This document shows positions 37,299-46,360 of a stretch of 64,000 nucleotides of DNA, piece after piece. Location: the NCBI RefSeq assembly GCF_902859935.1, contig NZ_CADIKI010000008.1:267058-331057 (forward strand). The letters are read 5' to 3'. The notes beneath the pieces were generated by a model. The model was not told the DNA's origin. It made no database searches and was given only the letters and a program-made list of their open reading frames with translations. The translations under genes were made by a program, and so were the position numbers. Every line of letters starts with the position of its first letter. Position 1 is the stretch's first letter. The stretch comes from Paraburkholderia fynbosensis (GTDB taxonomy: Bacteria > Pseudomonadota > Gammaproteobacteria > Burkholderiales > Burkholderiaceae).

Positions 37299-37646
37299 TC
37301 AGTTCGACGGCGCAGGCGGCTGCGCAGGCGGCTGCGGCTGCACATAGGCACGCACGCCAGCGAGCGGCGAGCCATACCCACCCGAACTGGTGTGATTCGG
37401 CAACCCGTTGACCAGTTGCGCCCGCGGATCGGTCGGATTCAGATTCAGTTCGCCAGCCTGCTGGTTGCCATGCGTCGGATATTCGCTGCCGAGCGCCGCA
37501 TTCGGCATCAAACGCGTGCTGTTCTGCGGCGCGTTCATATCGTTCTGCGCGCTCAGACCCTGGACCCTCGCGTGCACAGCGAACCCGCATGCGCTCGCGC
37601 AGAGCAGAACACGCGCGGCTCTCGATGCCCTCGATATTCGTTTCAT
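37299..37646 (-). CDS. small secreted Pro/Asn-rich protein
   Basis: 115 residues from the ATG with GGAGG 5 nt upstream; the longer open frame upstream is out of character. A signal peptide ends near AVHA; the mature peptide is polar with a proline-rich tail (VQPQPPAQPPAPSN). No domain recognised. Divergent from the methyltransferase gene. Confidence 0.65.
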   Translation of the reverse strand: MKRISRASRAARVLLCASACGFAVHARVQGLSAQNDMNAPQNSTRLMPNAALGSEYPTHGNQQAGELNLNPTDPRAQLVNGLPNHTSSGGYGSPLAGVRAYVQPQPPAQPPAPSN

Positions 37647-37860
37647 GCTTGCCTCCGGCAAAGTGAAATGAAGGGAATCATGTCCGCGCTGTCGAAAAAT
37701 CAAGGTGCGGCGGACGCTGACCCCATCATTTATACGCGCTAACCGGCCCTCCGGATTCGGCCGTCGCCGCAATCCGTTGCGCTCGACGCCGCCGCAAATC
37801 CGGCCACGCCCTATCCTTATTCCGATTATCGATTTCTTTCCGCGCCGATCGAGCCCGATA

Positions 37861-38772
37861 ATGACGGTCATGAACGCTCAACCCCACTTCCTTATGCGCC
37901 TGTTCCGCGGCCCGCTCGCGGCATTCGGCCTGGCGTTGCTGCTGGCGGCCTGCGCCAGTCCGTCGGCGTCGAATACGTCGACAGCGGCAGCAACGCCAGC
38001 CTCTGCCGCCACCTCCGCCCCTGCCGCCTCGCTCGACGCCGCCGTCTCCAACCCGCAACGCAGCGCCCAGGCCCGCGCGCGCGACATCTACCGCCATCCG
38101 AAGGAAACGCTGCAGTTCTTCGAACTCGCGCCCTCGCAAAGCGTGCTCGAAATCGCGCCAGGCGGCGGCTGGTACACCGACATCCTTGCGCCTTATCTGC
38201 ACGACCACGGCAAGCTGTACGAGGCGCAGTACGACGGCCCGCAAGGGTCGCCGTCGGCGGAAGCACAGGCTGGCCGCGCGGCGTTCGCGCGCAAGCTGTC
38301 AGCCGCGCCCGCCGTCTATGGCAACGTCGTGGTCGGCACGCTGCACGCCGGCGAGTTCAGCGGCTTTCCCGCCGACGCCAGCGTCGACCGCGTGCTCACC
38401 TTCCGCAACATCCACAACTGGATCAAGGACGGCGAGATCGACGCGAACCTGCGTGCGTTCTATGCGGCGCTCAAGCCGGGCGGCATCCTCGGCGTCGAGG
38501 AACACCGCGCGGCGCCGGGCACCTCGCTGCAACAGACCATCGACAGCGGCTACGTCACGGAAGACTACGTGATCGCCCACGCGCGGGCCGCCGGCTTCGA
38601 ACTGGCCGGCCGCAGCGAAGTGAACAGCAATCCGCGCGACACGAAAAACTACCCGCACGGGGTATGGTCGCTGCCGCCGAGCTACGAGGGCGGCGACGCC
38701 GACCGGGCCCGCTACGCGGCGATCGGCGAGTCCGACCGCATGACCTTGCGTTTCGTAAAACCCCGCCATTGA
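37861..38772 (+). CDS. lipoprotein with class I SAM-methyltransferase domain (COG4798-type)
   Basis: 303 residues. A signal sequence with lipobox ALLLAAC (C31) and a Ser/Ala/Thr linker (32-55) precede a methyltransferase-like fold. SAM motif I reads VLEIAPGGGWYTDILAPYL, and later strands include VDRVLTFRNIHNW and LKPGGILGVEEH. The C-terminus GESDRMTLRFVKP is shared with the predicted-methyltransferase family COG4798. The lipid anchor would place the fold outside the cytoplasm, where SAM is not expected, so its real activity is open. The next gene downstream is the leu leader. Confidence 0.82.
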   Translation: MTVMNAQPHFLMRLFRGPLAAFGLALLLAACASPSASNTSTAAATPASAATSAPAASLDAAVSNPQRSAQARARDIYRHPKETLQFFELAPSQSVLEIAPGGGWYTDILAPYLHDHGKLYEAQYDGPQGSPSAEAQAGRAAFARKLSAAPAVYGNVVVGTLHAGEFSGFPADASVDRVLTFRNIHNWIKDGEIDANLRAFYAALKPGGILGVEEHRAAPGTSLQQTIDSGYVTEDYVIAHARAAGFELAGRSEVNSNPRDTKNYPHGVWSLPPSYEGGDADRARYAAIGESDRMTLRFVKPRH

Positions 38773-38825
38773 ACGCCGCGGCGCGAACACGGCGCGAGTG
38801 AGGCGCTTGACTCGGTCCCGATAAT

Positions 38826-38924
38826 ATGTTCCTATTGCGCACTATGTACCGCGCCCAGACCACCCTATCGCTACTACTAGCCCGCTCTACCGGGCTAGGT
38901 CTGCTGCTGCGCGCTTCCATCTGA
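38826..38924 (+). CDS. Leu-rich leader peptide upstream of leuA
   Basis: A 32-codon frame (a shorter start at codon 7 is possible) with ten Leu codons. It includes the run CTA TCG CTA CTA CTA and, later, CTG CTG CTG; CTA is a rare Leu codon in G+C-rich genomes. Position 125 bp upstream of leuA and codon bias fit a Leu-responsive attenuator leader. A weakness is that no ribosome site precedes either start. A hairpin TAGCCCG/CGGGCTA lies inside it, just after the CTA run. Confidence 0.6.
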   Translation: MFLLRTMYRAQTTLSLLLARSTGLGLLLRASI

Positions 38925-38966
38925 TACACCGAAGCACCGCTTGATTCCCCAGTAACTGACCCAGCC

Positions 38967-39011
38967 CCGGTTTTCGACCGGCGGCCCTGTATCGTTTTCG
39001 TCGTCCGGTCG
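38967..39011 (+). promoter_or_regulatory. mutually exclusive hairpins in the leuA leader
   Basis: Segment CGACCGG (38975-38981) can pair with CCGGT at 38967-38971 in a tight hairpin, or perfectly with CCGGTCG at 39005-39011. The two pairings exclude each other, the layout of attenuator leaders. No T-run follows the second hairpin, so it may act on translation or by another route. Inference. Confidence 0.45.
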
Positions 39012-39048
39012 ACTCCCAGCCTTCTGGTCTCACCCACGGATGACGACA

Positions 39049-40767
39049 ATGTTGAAAAACCCTGCTACCAAATACCGTTCGTTCAAGCCCATCAATTTGA
39101 CGGACCGCCAGTGGCCGTCGCGTACCATCACGCGCGCGCCGATCTGGATGAGCACCGACCTGCGCGACGGCAATCAGGCGCTGTTCGAGCCGATGAACGC
39201 AGAACGCAAGATGCGCATGTTCAAGACGCTGGTGCAGATCGGCTTCAAGGAAATCGAAGTCGCGTTTCCGTCGGCGTCGCAAACCGATTTCAACTTCGTG
39301 CGTGAGCTGATCGAAGGCGGCCACATCCCCGACGACGTCACGATCGAAGTGTTGACGCAGGCCCGCGACGATCTGATCGAGCGCACGTTCGAATCGTTGC
39401 GTGGTGCACCGCGCGCGATCGTCCACCTGTACAACGCGACCGCGCCGGAATTCCGCAAGATCGTCTTCGGTCTGGAAAAGAGCGGCGTGAAGGAACTCGC
39501 GCAAAAAGCCGCGCGCACGATGAAGCGTCTCGCCGACGCGTCGCCGGAAACGCACTTCACACTGCAATACAGCCCGGAAGTATTCAGCGGCACCGAGCTC
39601 GAATTCGCGAAGGAAGTGTGCGACGCGGTGTTCGACATCTGGGAACCGACGCCCGGGCACAAGGCGATCGTCAACCTGCCGGCCACCGTCGAAATGGCCA
39701 CGCCGAACGTCTACGCGGACCAGATCGAATGGATGCACCGCAATCTCGCGCGCCGCGATTCGCTGATCGTCTCGGTTCACCCGCATAACGACCGCGGCAC
39801 GGCGGTCGCCGCGGCGGAACTTGCGGTGATGGCGGGCGCCGATCGCATCGAGGGGTGTCTGTTCGGCAACGGCGAGCGCACCGGCAACGTCGATCTCGTC
39901 ACGCTCGCGTTGAATCTGTACACGCAGGGCGTCGACCCGGAGCTCGACTTCTCCAACATCAACGAAGTCGCACGCACCGCCGAGGAATGCACACAGTTGC
40001 CGGTGCATCCGCGTCACCCGTATGTCGGTGATCTGGTGTTCACCGCCTTCTCCGGCTCGCATCAGGACGCGATCAAGAAGGGCCTCGCCGTGCAGAAGCC
40101 GGACGCGATCTGGGAAGTGCCGTATATGCCGATCGATCCGAACGATCTCGGCCGCACCTACGACTCCGTGATTCGCGTGAACAGTCAGTCGGGCAAAGGC
40201 GGCATCGCCTATCTGCTCGAACAGAGCTACGGCGTCGTGTTGCCGCGGCGCCTGCAGGTCGATTTCAGCTCGGCCGTGCAGCACTTTACCGACGAGAGCG
40301 GTCAGGAAGTCACGCCCGCGCAAATCTGGGAATTGTTCCAGCAGGAATACGTGCGGACTGCCGACCCGGTGCGCTATATCGGACACAGCCTCACCGAGCG
40401 TAACGGCCGCGAACATATCAAGCTCACGGTCGACATCGACGGCACGCCGCGTGTGCTGCGCGGCGAAGGCAATGGTCCGCTCGACGCGTTGATGCACGCG
40501 ATCGGCGCACCGGTGCGAATCCAGCACTACGAAGAACGCGCGCTGACCCAGGGCGCCGATGCGCGCGCGGTCGCGATCGCAGAAATGGCCGGCGCCGATG
40601 TGGCTGGCAGCGCCTTCGGTGTGGGCATCGATGCGAACCTGGTGACGGCTTCGATTCGCGCGGTGATCAGCGGCGTGAATCGCGCTTACACGCGCGCCAA
40701 TGCGCAAGCGCAAACGCGCTTCTTCGACGCGGCGTCGATCGACGCCGCGGAGGACGTGGCGGTTTGA
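39049..40767 (+). CDS. leuA: 2-isopropylmalate synthase
   Basis: 572 residues from the second ATG (MLKNPATKYRSF), the start usual for this LeuA2-type family; an ATG 9 nt upstream is possible. Condenses acetyl-CoA with 2-oxoisovalerate, the first step of leucine synthesis. Active-site blocks: STDLRDGNQAL, the metal-binding SVHPHNDRG, and GCLFGNGERTGNVD. The C-terminal (about 430-560) regulatory domain for leucine feedback is present. Monocistronic with terminator; leuCDB are not in the window. Leader peptide upstream. Confidence 0.97.
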   Translation: MLKNPATKYRSFKPINLTDRQWPSRTITRAPIWMSTDLRDGNQALFEPMNAERKMRMFKTLVQIGFKEIEVAFPSASQTDFNFVRELIEGGHIPDDVTIEVLTQARDDLIERTFESLRGAPRAIVHLYNATAPEFRKIVFGLEKSGVKELAQKAARTMKRLADASPETHFTLQYSPEVFSGTELEFAKEVCDAVFDIWEPTPGHKAIVNLPATVEMATPNVYADQIEWMHRNLARRDSLIVSVHPHNDRGTAVAAAELAVMAGADRIEGCLFGNGERTGNVDLVTLALNLYTQGVDPELDFSNINEVARTAEECTQLPVHPRHPYVGDLVFTAFSGSHQDAIKKGLAVQKPDAIWEVPYMPIDPNDLGRTYDSVIRVNSQSGKGGIAYLLEQSYGVVLPRRLQVDFSSAVQHFTDESGQEVTPAQIWELFQQEYVRTADPVRYIGHSLTERNGREHIKLTVDIDGTPRVLRGEGNGPLDALMHAIGAPVRIQHYEERALTQGADARAVAIAEMAGADVAGSAFGVGIDANLVTASIRAVISGVNRAYTRANAQAQTRFFDAASIDAAEDVAV

Positions 40768-40802
40768 GGCTTCGGTCCGCGTTCACTGCCTAGCAGGGTC
40801 GA

Positions 40803-40834
40803 GGGGGCGTCCGTTGCGACGCCCCTTCTTTTTT
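40803..40834 (+). terminator. rho-independent terminator of leuA
   Basis: Perfect 8-bp arms GGGGCGTC/GACGCCCC with a 6-nt loop, followed by TTCTTTTTT. Confidence 0.9.
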
Positions 40835-40867
40835 GCGCGCCCTATTCTTCAAACGCGCACGCTGTAT

Positions 40868-41653
40868 TTACTGAAACACGTCCCTGCCGAAGTACTTGTG
40901 CGAAAGCTTCGCGTACGTGCCGTCTTTCCTGATGTCCGCAAGCGACTTGTTGATCGCCGCACGCAACTTCGGGCTGCCCTTGCGGATCAGCACCGCCGAT
41001 TTGTCGCTGCTGTTCGGCGACGTATCGACCGCGACCATCTTCACCTTCACGTTCGGCGAGCGCCTCGCGAAGTCAAGGAACGTCAGTGAATCGTTGACCG
41101 TTGCATCGACCCGGCCGGCGGTCAGCAGCTCGATCGATTCGTCGAAGCCCTGCACCGGGATCACCTGCGCGCCGTGCGCCGCCGCGATCTTGCCGAGGTT
41201 GCTGGTCAGCGTGTTGGCGGACTTCCTGCCCTTCAGGTCATCGAAACTTTTGATGGATGTGTTGTCCGACGCGACGATCAGCACCGCGTGCGACGTGATG
41301 TACGGATCGGAGTAATCGTATTTGACTTTGCGCGCGTCGGTGACGGCCACTTCATTGATCACCGCGTCGTAGCGGTTCACGTCGAGTCCGGCGATCAGCC
41401 CGTCCCAACGGCTTTCGATGAATTGCGGCTTGACGCCCAGCCGCCGTGCGATCTCCTCGCCAAGCTCCACATCGAAGCCGCTCAGGTTGCCCGCCTCGTC
41501 GTGATACGTGAACGGCGCATAGGTGCCTTCCGTGCCGATCCGGAACACGCCCGTGGAACGGATTTGCGCGAGTTCGTCGGCGGCGAAGACCGGGCTCGCC
41601 ACCGCCACCGCCTGCCACAGGGCGATCAGCACAATGGAACGAATCGGCTTCAT
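40868..41653 (-). CDS. amino-acid ABC transporter substrate-binding protein (family 3)
   Basis: 261 residues; signal peptide to about VFAA (25). Family 3 fold with FRIGTEGTYAPFTYHDEAG, LSGFDVELGEEIARRLG, KSANTLTSNLGKIAA and FDESIELLTAGRVDATVND, closest in pattern to the cystine/FliY-type binders. No permease or ATPase is adjacent. It lies 137 bp downstream of the dihydropyrimidinase gene on the same strand and may be read through from that operon, but its ligand is probably an amino acid. Confidence 0.88.
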   Translation of the reverse strand: MKPIRSIVLIALWQAVAVASPVFAADELAQIRSTGVFRIGTEGTYAPFTYHDEAGNLSGFDVELGEEIARRLGVKPQFIESRWDGLIAGLDVNRYDAVINEVAVTDARKVKYDYSDPYITSHAVLIVASDNTSIKSFDDLKGRKSANTLTSNLGKIAAAHGAQVIPVQGFDESIELLTAGRVDATVNDSLTFLDFARRSPNVKVKMVAVDTSPNSSDKSAVLIRKGSPKLRAAINKSLADIRKDGTYAKLSHKYFGRDVFQ

Positions 41654-41790
41654 CGGGAGGCTCCATCAGGTTTGCTACAGCACTGGCTGAGTCTTACGTT
41701 CCGTTGTCTCCGCCGGCGCTCGCGGCCGGCAGATTCGGCGGACTGTAGCAAACCATCTGTTTTTTTCAAAGCCCCTCGCGCGATGAGCGC

Positions 41791-43242
41791 CTAGCGCTCG
41801 ACCGGATGCGGCTCCTTGCGCTTATTGGCGACGCGCACCGCATCGAAATACGCTGAATTCGGCGGCCGCTTCAGATAGCGCCCCGCGCCGCGCACCGCGC
41901 GCAACTCGCCGTCGGTCCACGCGAGCGCTCCGCGCGTGAGCGTATGCATCGCGACGCCTTGTACCGTCATCCCTTCGAACACGTTGAAGTCGACTTTCTG
42001 ATGGTGCGTGTTCACCGAAATCGTCTTGCTCGCGTCCGGGTCCCACACCACGAGGTCCGCGTCCGCGCCAACGCGCACCGCGCCTTTGCGTGGATACAGA
42101 TTAAAAATCTGTGCGGCGTTGGTCGACGTGATGCGCACGAATTCGTTCGGCGTGAGACGCCCCGAATTCACGCCGTGATGCCAGAGCACCGCCATACGAT
42201 CCTCCACGCCGCCACAGCCGTTCGGGATCTTCGTGAAGTCCTCGCGGCCCATCGCCTTCTGCGACGCGCAAAACACGCAGTGATCGGTCGCGGTGGTGTG
42301 CAACTGACCCGCCTGCAAGCCACGCCACAATGCTTCGCGATGCTCGGCGGAGCGGAACGGCGGGCTCATCACGTGCGCGGCCGCGCGGGTCCAGTCAGGA
42401 TCGCGATACACCGCTTCGTCGATCACGAGATGGCCCGGCAATACTTCGCCGAACACGCGCAAGCCCTCGCTGCGCGCGCGCGCAATCGCATCGACCGCGT
42501 CTTTCGCGGACACATGCACGATGTACACGGGCACGCCCAGCACCTGCGCGATACGGATCGCGCGATTGGCTGCTTCGCCCTCCACTTCCGGCGGTCGCGA
42601 CAACGGATGCGCTTCCGGCCCCGTGAAGCCTTTGGCCAGCAACTGGCGTTGCAGCTGGAACACCAGTTCGCCGTTTTCCGCGTGCACCGTGGGCAGCGCG
42701 CCGAGTTCGAGCGAACGCGAGAAGCTGTTCACGAGCACTTCGTCGTCGGCCATGATCGCGTTCTTGTAGGCCATGAAGTGCTTGAAGCTCGACACACCAT
42801 GTTCATGCACGAGCGTCCCCATGTCGCGATAGACCGACTCGTCCCACCACGTGACCGCCACGTGAAAGCCGTAGTCCGCCGACGCCTTCGCGGCCCAGCC
42901 GCGCCACTCGTTGAACGCCTGCATCAGCGGTTGCTTCGGGCTGGGAATCACGAAGTCGATGATGCTGGTCGTGCCGCCTGATAAACCCGCCGCCGTGCCG
43001 GTATAGAAATCGTCGCTCGCGGTAGTGCCCATGAACGGCAATTCCATGTGCGTGTGCGGATCGATGCCGCCGGGCATCACATACTGCCCGCCCGCATCGA
43101 CGATCGTGGCGCCCGCCGGCGCCTCCAGGTCCGCGCCGATCTGCAGGATCGTGCCGCCGTCCTGCGGGTCCGCACACAACACGTCCGCACGATACGTGTT
43201 CTCCGCGTCGATAATCGTGCCGCCGCGAATCAGGGTCGTCAT
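41791..43242 (-). CDS. hydA: dihydropyrimidinase (D-hydantoinase)
   Basis: 483 residues, amidohydrolase superfamily. Zinc site: DPHTHMELPFMG, carboxylated lysine in SSFKHFMAYK, HAENGE, VHVS, and TATDHCVF aspartate. Opens the ring of dihydrouracil/dihydrothymine to N-carbamoyl-beta-alanine, the second step of the reductive pathway. Strong AAGGAGG site. Last confident gene of the pyrimidine operon (amidase, preT, preA, permease, hydA). Confidence 0.95.
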   Translation of the reverse strand: MTTLIRGGTIIDAENTYRADVLCADPQDGGTILQIGADLEAPAGATIVDAGGQYVMPGGIDPHTHMELPFMGTTASDDFYTGTAAGLSGGTTSIIDFVIPSPKQPLMQAFNEWRGWAAKASADYGFHVAVTWWDESVYRDMGTLVHEHGVSSFKHFMAYKNAIMADDEVLVNSFSRSLELGALPTVHAENGELVFQLQRQLLAKGFTGPEAHPLSRPPEVEGEAANRAIRIAQVLGVPVYIVHVSAKDAVDAIARARSEGLRVFGEVLPGHLVIDEAVYRDPDWTRAAAHVMSPPFRSAEHREALWRGLQAGQLHTTATDHCVFCASQKAMGREDFTKIPNGCGGVEDRMAVLWHHGVNSGRLTPNEFVRITSTNAAQIFNLYPRKGAVRVGADADLVVWDPDASKTISVNTHHQKVDFNVFEGMTVQGVAMHTLTRGALAWTDGELRAVRGAGRYLKRPPNSAYFDAVRVANKRKEPHPVER

Positions 43243-43308
43243 TTTGCCGCCTCCTTATGGACTGCCGGTTTCGATGTTGCGTACTTCAGCCGCGTATTTC
43301 ATCTGCAC

Positions 43309-44820
43309 TCATGCTCGCGCCACTCGCGCACTCGGTCCCTTGCTCAATTTCATCCACGCGCTGTATACGATCGACGCCAACGCGAGTCCCACGAACCAGG
43401 CGTACGTATAGAGCGTATTGAAGATCGCCGGCACGTTCGGAAACGACGCCGGAAACGCAGTGTGCAAAAAGCCCGGCAGATTCGGCAGGACGCCGACGAT
43501 CAGCGCGACCACCGCGCCGATGTTCCAGCCGCCCGTGTAGCTGTACTCACCCTGCTCGTCGAACAGTTCGCGGGTGTCGAGCCGCGTGCCGCGAATCAGG
43601 AAGTAGTCGACCATCAGAATGCCGGCCACCGGACCGAGTAATGCCGAATAACCGACCAGCCACGTGAAGATATAGCCCTGCGTCGTGGCGAGAATCTTCC
43701 ACGGCATCATCACGATCGCGATGGTTGCCGTGATCATGCCGCCCACGCGATACGAAATGCCCTTTGGCCAAAGGCTCGAAAAATCGTAGGCCGGGCCGAC
43801 CAGATTTGCCGCGAGATTGCACGACATCGTGTCGAGCGTGAGGATGATCAGCGCGACGCCGACGCCGATGCCGGTCATGCGGCTCGTCAGATCGATAGGA
43901 TCCCAGATCGCCTTGCCGTAGATCACCACGGTCGCCGAGGTCACCACCACCGAAATCACCGAGAGCAACGCCATTGGCACCGGCAGGCCGATCGACTGGC
44001 CGATGATCTGGTCGCGCTGCGTCTTCGCGAAGCGCGTGAAGTCGGGAATGTTCAGGGCGAGCGTCGCCCAGAAGCCGACCATGGCCGTGAGACTCGGCCA
44101 GAAGGTCATCCAGAACATGCCCTCCTTCTTGCCGCCCGGCACGAATTGCGACGGCGCCGACAGCATCGAACCGAGACCGGCCGCCTTCGTGGTCGCCCAC
44201 CACACGAGCGCGATGCACATCACGATCTTGATCGGCGCGGACCAGCTTTCCAGCCGGCGGATCGCTTCCGTGCCGTGCACGATGAAGTAGATTTGCAGGG
44301 CCCAGAACACGAGGAAACACGCGAGCTGCGCGAGCGAGATGTCGAGGAACGGCAGCGCCTCGCCGTGCAGCGCGTTGCCGGTTAGAATGTTCAGCAGTAC
44401 ATAGATCGCGCTGCCGCCGAGCCACGTCTGAATCCCATACCAGCCGCACGCGACGATTGCTCGCAGCAACGCCGGCAGTTTTGCGCCGCTCGTGCCAAAC
44501 GACGAGCGCACCAGCACCGCATACGGAATGCCGTGCTTCGCGCCCGCATGGCCGATCAGCAGCATCGGCACCAGCACGATCAGATTGCCGAGCAGCACGG
44601 TGACAACCGCTTGCCATGGCGACATGCCCTGCTCCGTCAAACCGGCGGCGAGCATGTACGACGCGATGTTCATCACCATGCCGACCCACAGCGCGGCGAA
44701 GTGATACCACCGCCAGGTGCGCTGCGCGGGACCGGTCGGCGCAAGGTCGTCGTTGTAGAGGACGCTGCTTTGCGCGCCGGCCGCGAACTGCGGATCGACG
44801 CAATGCGCTGTCTGCTTCAT
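43309..44820 (-). CDS. NCS1-family nucleobase/hydantoin permease
   Basis: 503 residues, about 12 helices. NCS1 (Mhp1/PucI) blocks: WVGMVMNIASYMLAAGL, GIQTWLGGSAIYVLLN, FWATLALNIPDFTRFAKTQRDQI (in part), DYFLIRGTRLDTRELFDEQGEYSYTGGWN (in part). Inner-membrane symporter for uracil, allantoin or hydantoins; uracil or dihydropyrimidine fits the operon. GGAGAT site before the ATG. Confidence 0.93.
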   Translation of the reverse strand: MKQTAHCVDPQFAAGAQSSVLYNDDLAPTGPAQRTWRWYHFAALWVGMVMNIASYMLAAGLTEQGMSPWQAVVTVLLGNLIVLVPMLLIGHAGAKHGIPYAVLVRSSFGTSGAKLPALLRAIVACGWYGIQTWLGGSAIYVLLNILTGNALHGEALPFLDISLAQLACFLVFWALQIYFIVHGTEAIRRLESWSAPIKIVMCIALVWWATTKAAGLGSMLSAPSQFVPGGKKEGMFWMTFWPSLTAMVGFWATLALNIPDFTRFAKTQRDQIIGQSIGLPVPMALLSVISVVVTSATVVIYGKAIWDPIDLTSRMTGIGVGVALIILTLDTMSCNLAANLVGPAYDFSSLWPKGISYRVGGMITATIAIVMMPWKILATTQGYIFTWLVGYSALLGPVAGILMVDYFLIRGTRLDTRELFDEQGEYSYTGGWNIGAVVALIVGVLPNLPGFLHTAFPASFPNVPAIFNTLYTYAWFVGLALASIVYSAWMKLSKGPSARVARA

Positions 44821-44942
44821 CGAAAGATCTCCACTTGATCGTTGAGGCCCGCGCGGCTTCTGCTGGCGCGTCGGGCCCTTGGGGAACGACAGGTTCAGTA
44901 CGAGCGCTACGTTACGTTGCGTGGCAAACGGTGCCGCATGCG

Positions 44943-46292
44943 TCAGGCGGCTTTCGCCGGCTGCGCGTGAGCGTGCACCTGTGTTGCGGTTTCAGCGGCT
45001 TCAGCGGTTTCTGCTGGCGCGCGTTCGGCCAAGTCCACGCGTGCGGGATTGTTCGGATGCGAGGTCCAGTTCGCATATTCGCCGCTATCCACGCGTTCCA
45101 TCGAGATGCACTGTTCGACCGGGCATACATGCATGCACAGATTGCAGCCGACACATTCGGAGTCCATCACTTCAAAATGCCGGACGCCATCTTTTTCTTT
45201 CATGATCGCCTGATGCGCCGTGTCTTCGCAGGCGATGTGGCACAGCCCGCATTGAATGCACTTGTCCTGATCGATGCGCGCCTTGATCTCGTAGTTGAGG
45301 TTCAGGTACTTCCAGTCGGTGACGTTGGGCACGGCACGGCCGCGAATGTCGTCGAGCGTCGCGTAGCCTTTTTCGTCCATCCAGTTCGAGAGGCCGTCGG
45401 CGAGATCGGCAACGATGCGAAAACCATAGTGCATCGCGGCCGTGCAAACCTGCACGCTGCCCGCGCCGAGCACGATGAACTCGGCCGCGTCGCGCCACGT
45501 CGAAATGCCGCCGATGCCGGAAATCGGCAGATTCGGCGTCTGCTCATCGCGCGCGATTTCCGCGACCATGTTCAGCGCGATCGGCTTCACCGCCGGCCCG
45601 CAGTAGCCGCCATGCGTGCCTTTGCCGTCGACCATCGGCAGCGGCGACATCGCGTCGAGATCGACCGCGACAATCGAGTTGATCGTGTTGATCAGCGACA
45701 CGCCGTCCGCGCCGCCTTTGTATGCCGCACGCGAGCCGAGCCGGATGTCGCTGATGTTCGGCGTGAGCTTGACGAGGCACGGCAGCTTCGTGCCCTCCTT
45801 GACCCAACGCGTGACCATCTCGACGTACTCGGGCACCTGGCCCACCGCCGCGCCCATGCCGCGCTCGCTCATTCCATGCGGACAGCCGAAATTCAATTCG
45901 ACCGCATCGGCACCGGTGTCTTCGACAAGCGGCAAGATCCATTTCCAGTCGCGCTCATTGCACGGCACCATCAGCGACACGATCATCGCGCGCTCGGGCC
46001 AGTCGCGCTTGACCTGCGCGATTTCGCGCAGATTGACGTCGAGCGGACGGTCGGTGATCAGTTCGATATTGTTCAGGCCTGCCATGCGCTGGCCGTTCCA
46101 TTGCACCGCGCCGTAGCGCGAGCTGACGTTCACCACATGCGGATCGAGGCCGAGCGTCTTCCACACCACGCCGCCCCAGCCCGCTTCGAACGCGCGGTTC
46201 ACGTTGTAGGCCTTGTCGGTGGGCGGCGCGGAGGCGAGCCAGAAAGGATTCGGCGAAGTGATGCCGGCAATCGTACAGCGCAGATCGGCCAT
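44943..46292 (-). CDS. preA: NAD-dependent dihydropyrimidine dehydrogenase subunit PreA
   Basis: 449 residues from the ATG with AAGGAG. FMN barrel like dihydroorotate dehydrogenase, active-site cysteine in NFGCPHGMSERGMG; C-terminal two [4Fe-4S] ferredoxin motifs CIQCGLCHIAC and CVGCNLCMHVCPVEQC. Reduces uracil/thymine with electrons from PreT. A Glu/Ala-rich tail of about 35 residues extends past the usual end. Lies between preT and the permease gene. Confidence 0.96.
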   Translation of the reverse strand: MADLRCTIAGITSPNPFWLASAPPTDKAYNVNRAFEAGWGGVVWKTLGLDPHVVNVSSRYGAVQWNGQRMAGLNNIELITDRPLDVNLREIAQVKRDWPERAMIVSLMVPCNERDWKWILPLVEDTGADAVELNFGCPHGMSERGMGAAVGQVPEYVEMVTRWVKEGTKLPCLVKLTPNISDIRLGSRAAYKGGADGVSLINTINSIVAVDLDAMSPLPMVDGKGTHGGYCGPAVKPIALNMVAEIARDEQTPNLPISGIGGISTWRDAAEFIVLGAGSVQVCTAAMHYGFRIVADLADGLSNWMDEKGYATLDDIRGRAVPNVTDWKYLNLNYEIKARIDQDKCIQCGLCHIACEDTAHQAIMKEKDGVRHFEVMDSECVGCNLCMHVCPVEQCISMERVDSGEYANWTSHPNNPARVDLAERAPAETAEAAETATQVHAHAQPAKAA

Positions 46293-46360
46293 GTTCGGCT
46301 CCTTGGGGACTGCTGTTTTTTGTCTGGATGCTGATGCGGGTTCGAGCGGTTTTTTTGAGC

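Noticed and set aside
38967..39040. Classical rho-independent attenuator terminator for leuA
   Set aside because: The hairpins are real pairings but no U-run follows, so it is not listed as a terminator.
38887..40713. Long minus-strand open frame antisense to leuA
   Set aside because: Mirror of the leuA codon pattern; composition not protein-like.
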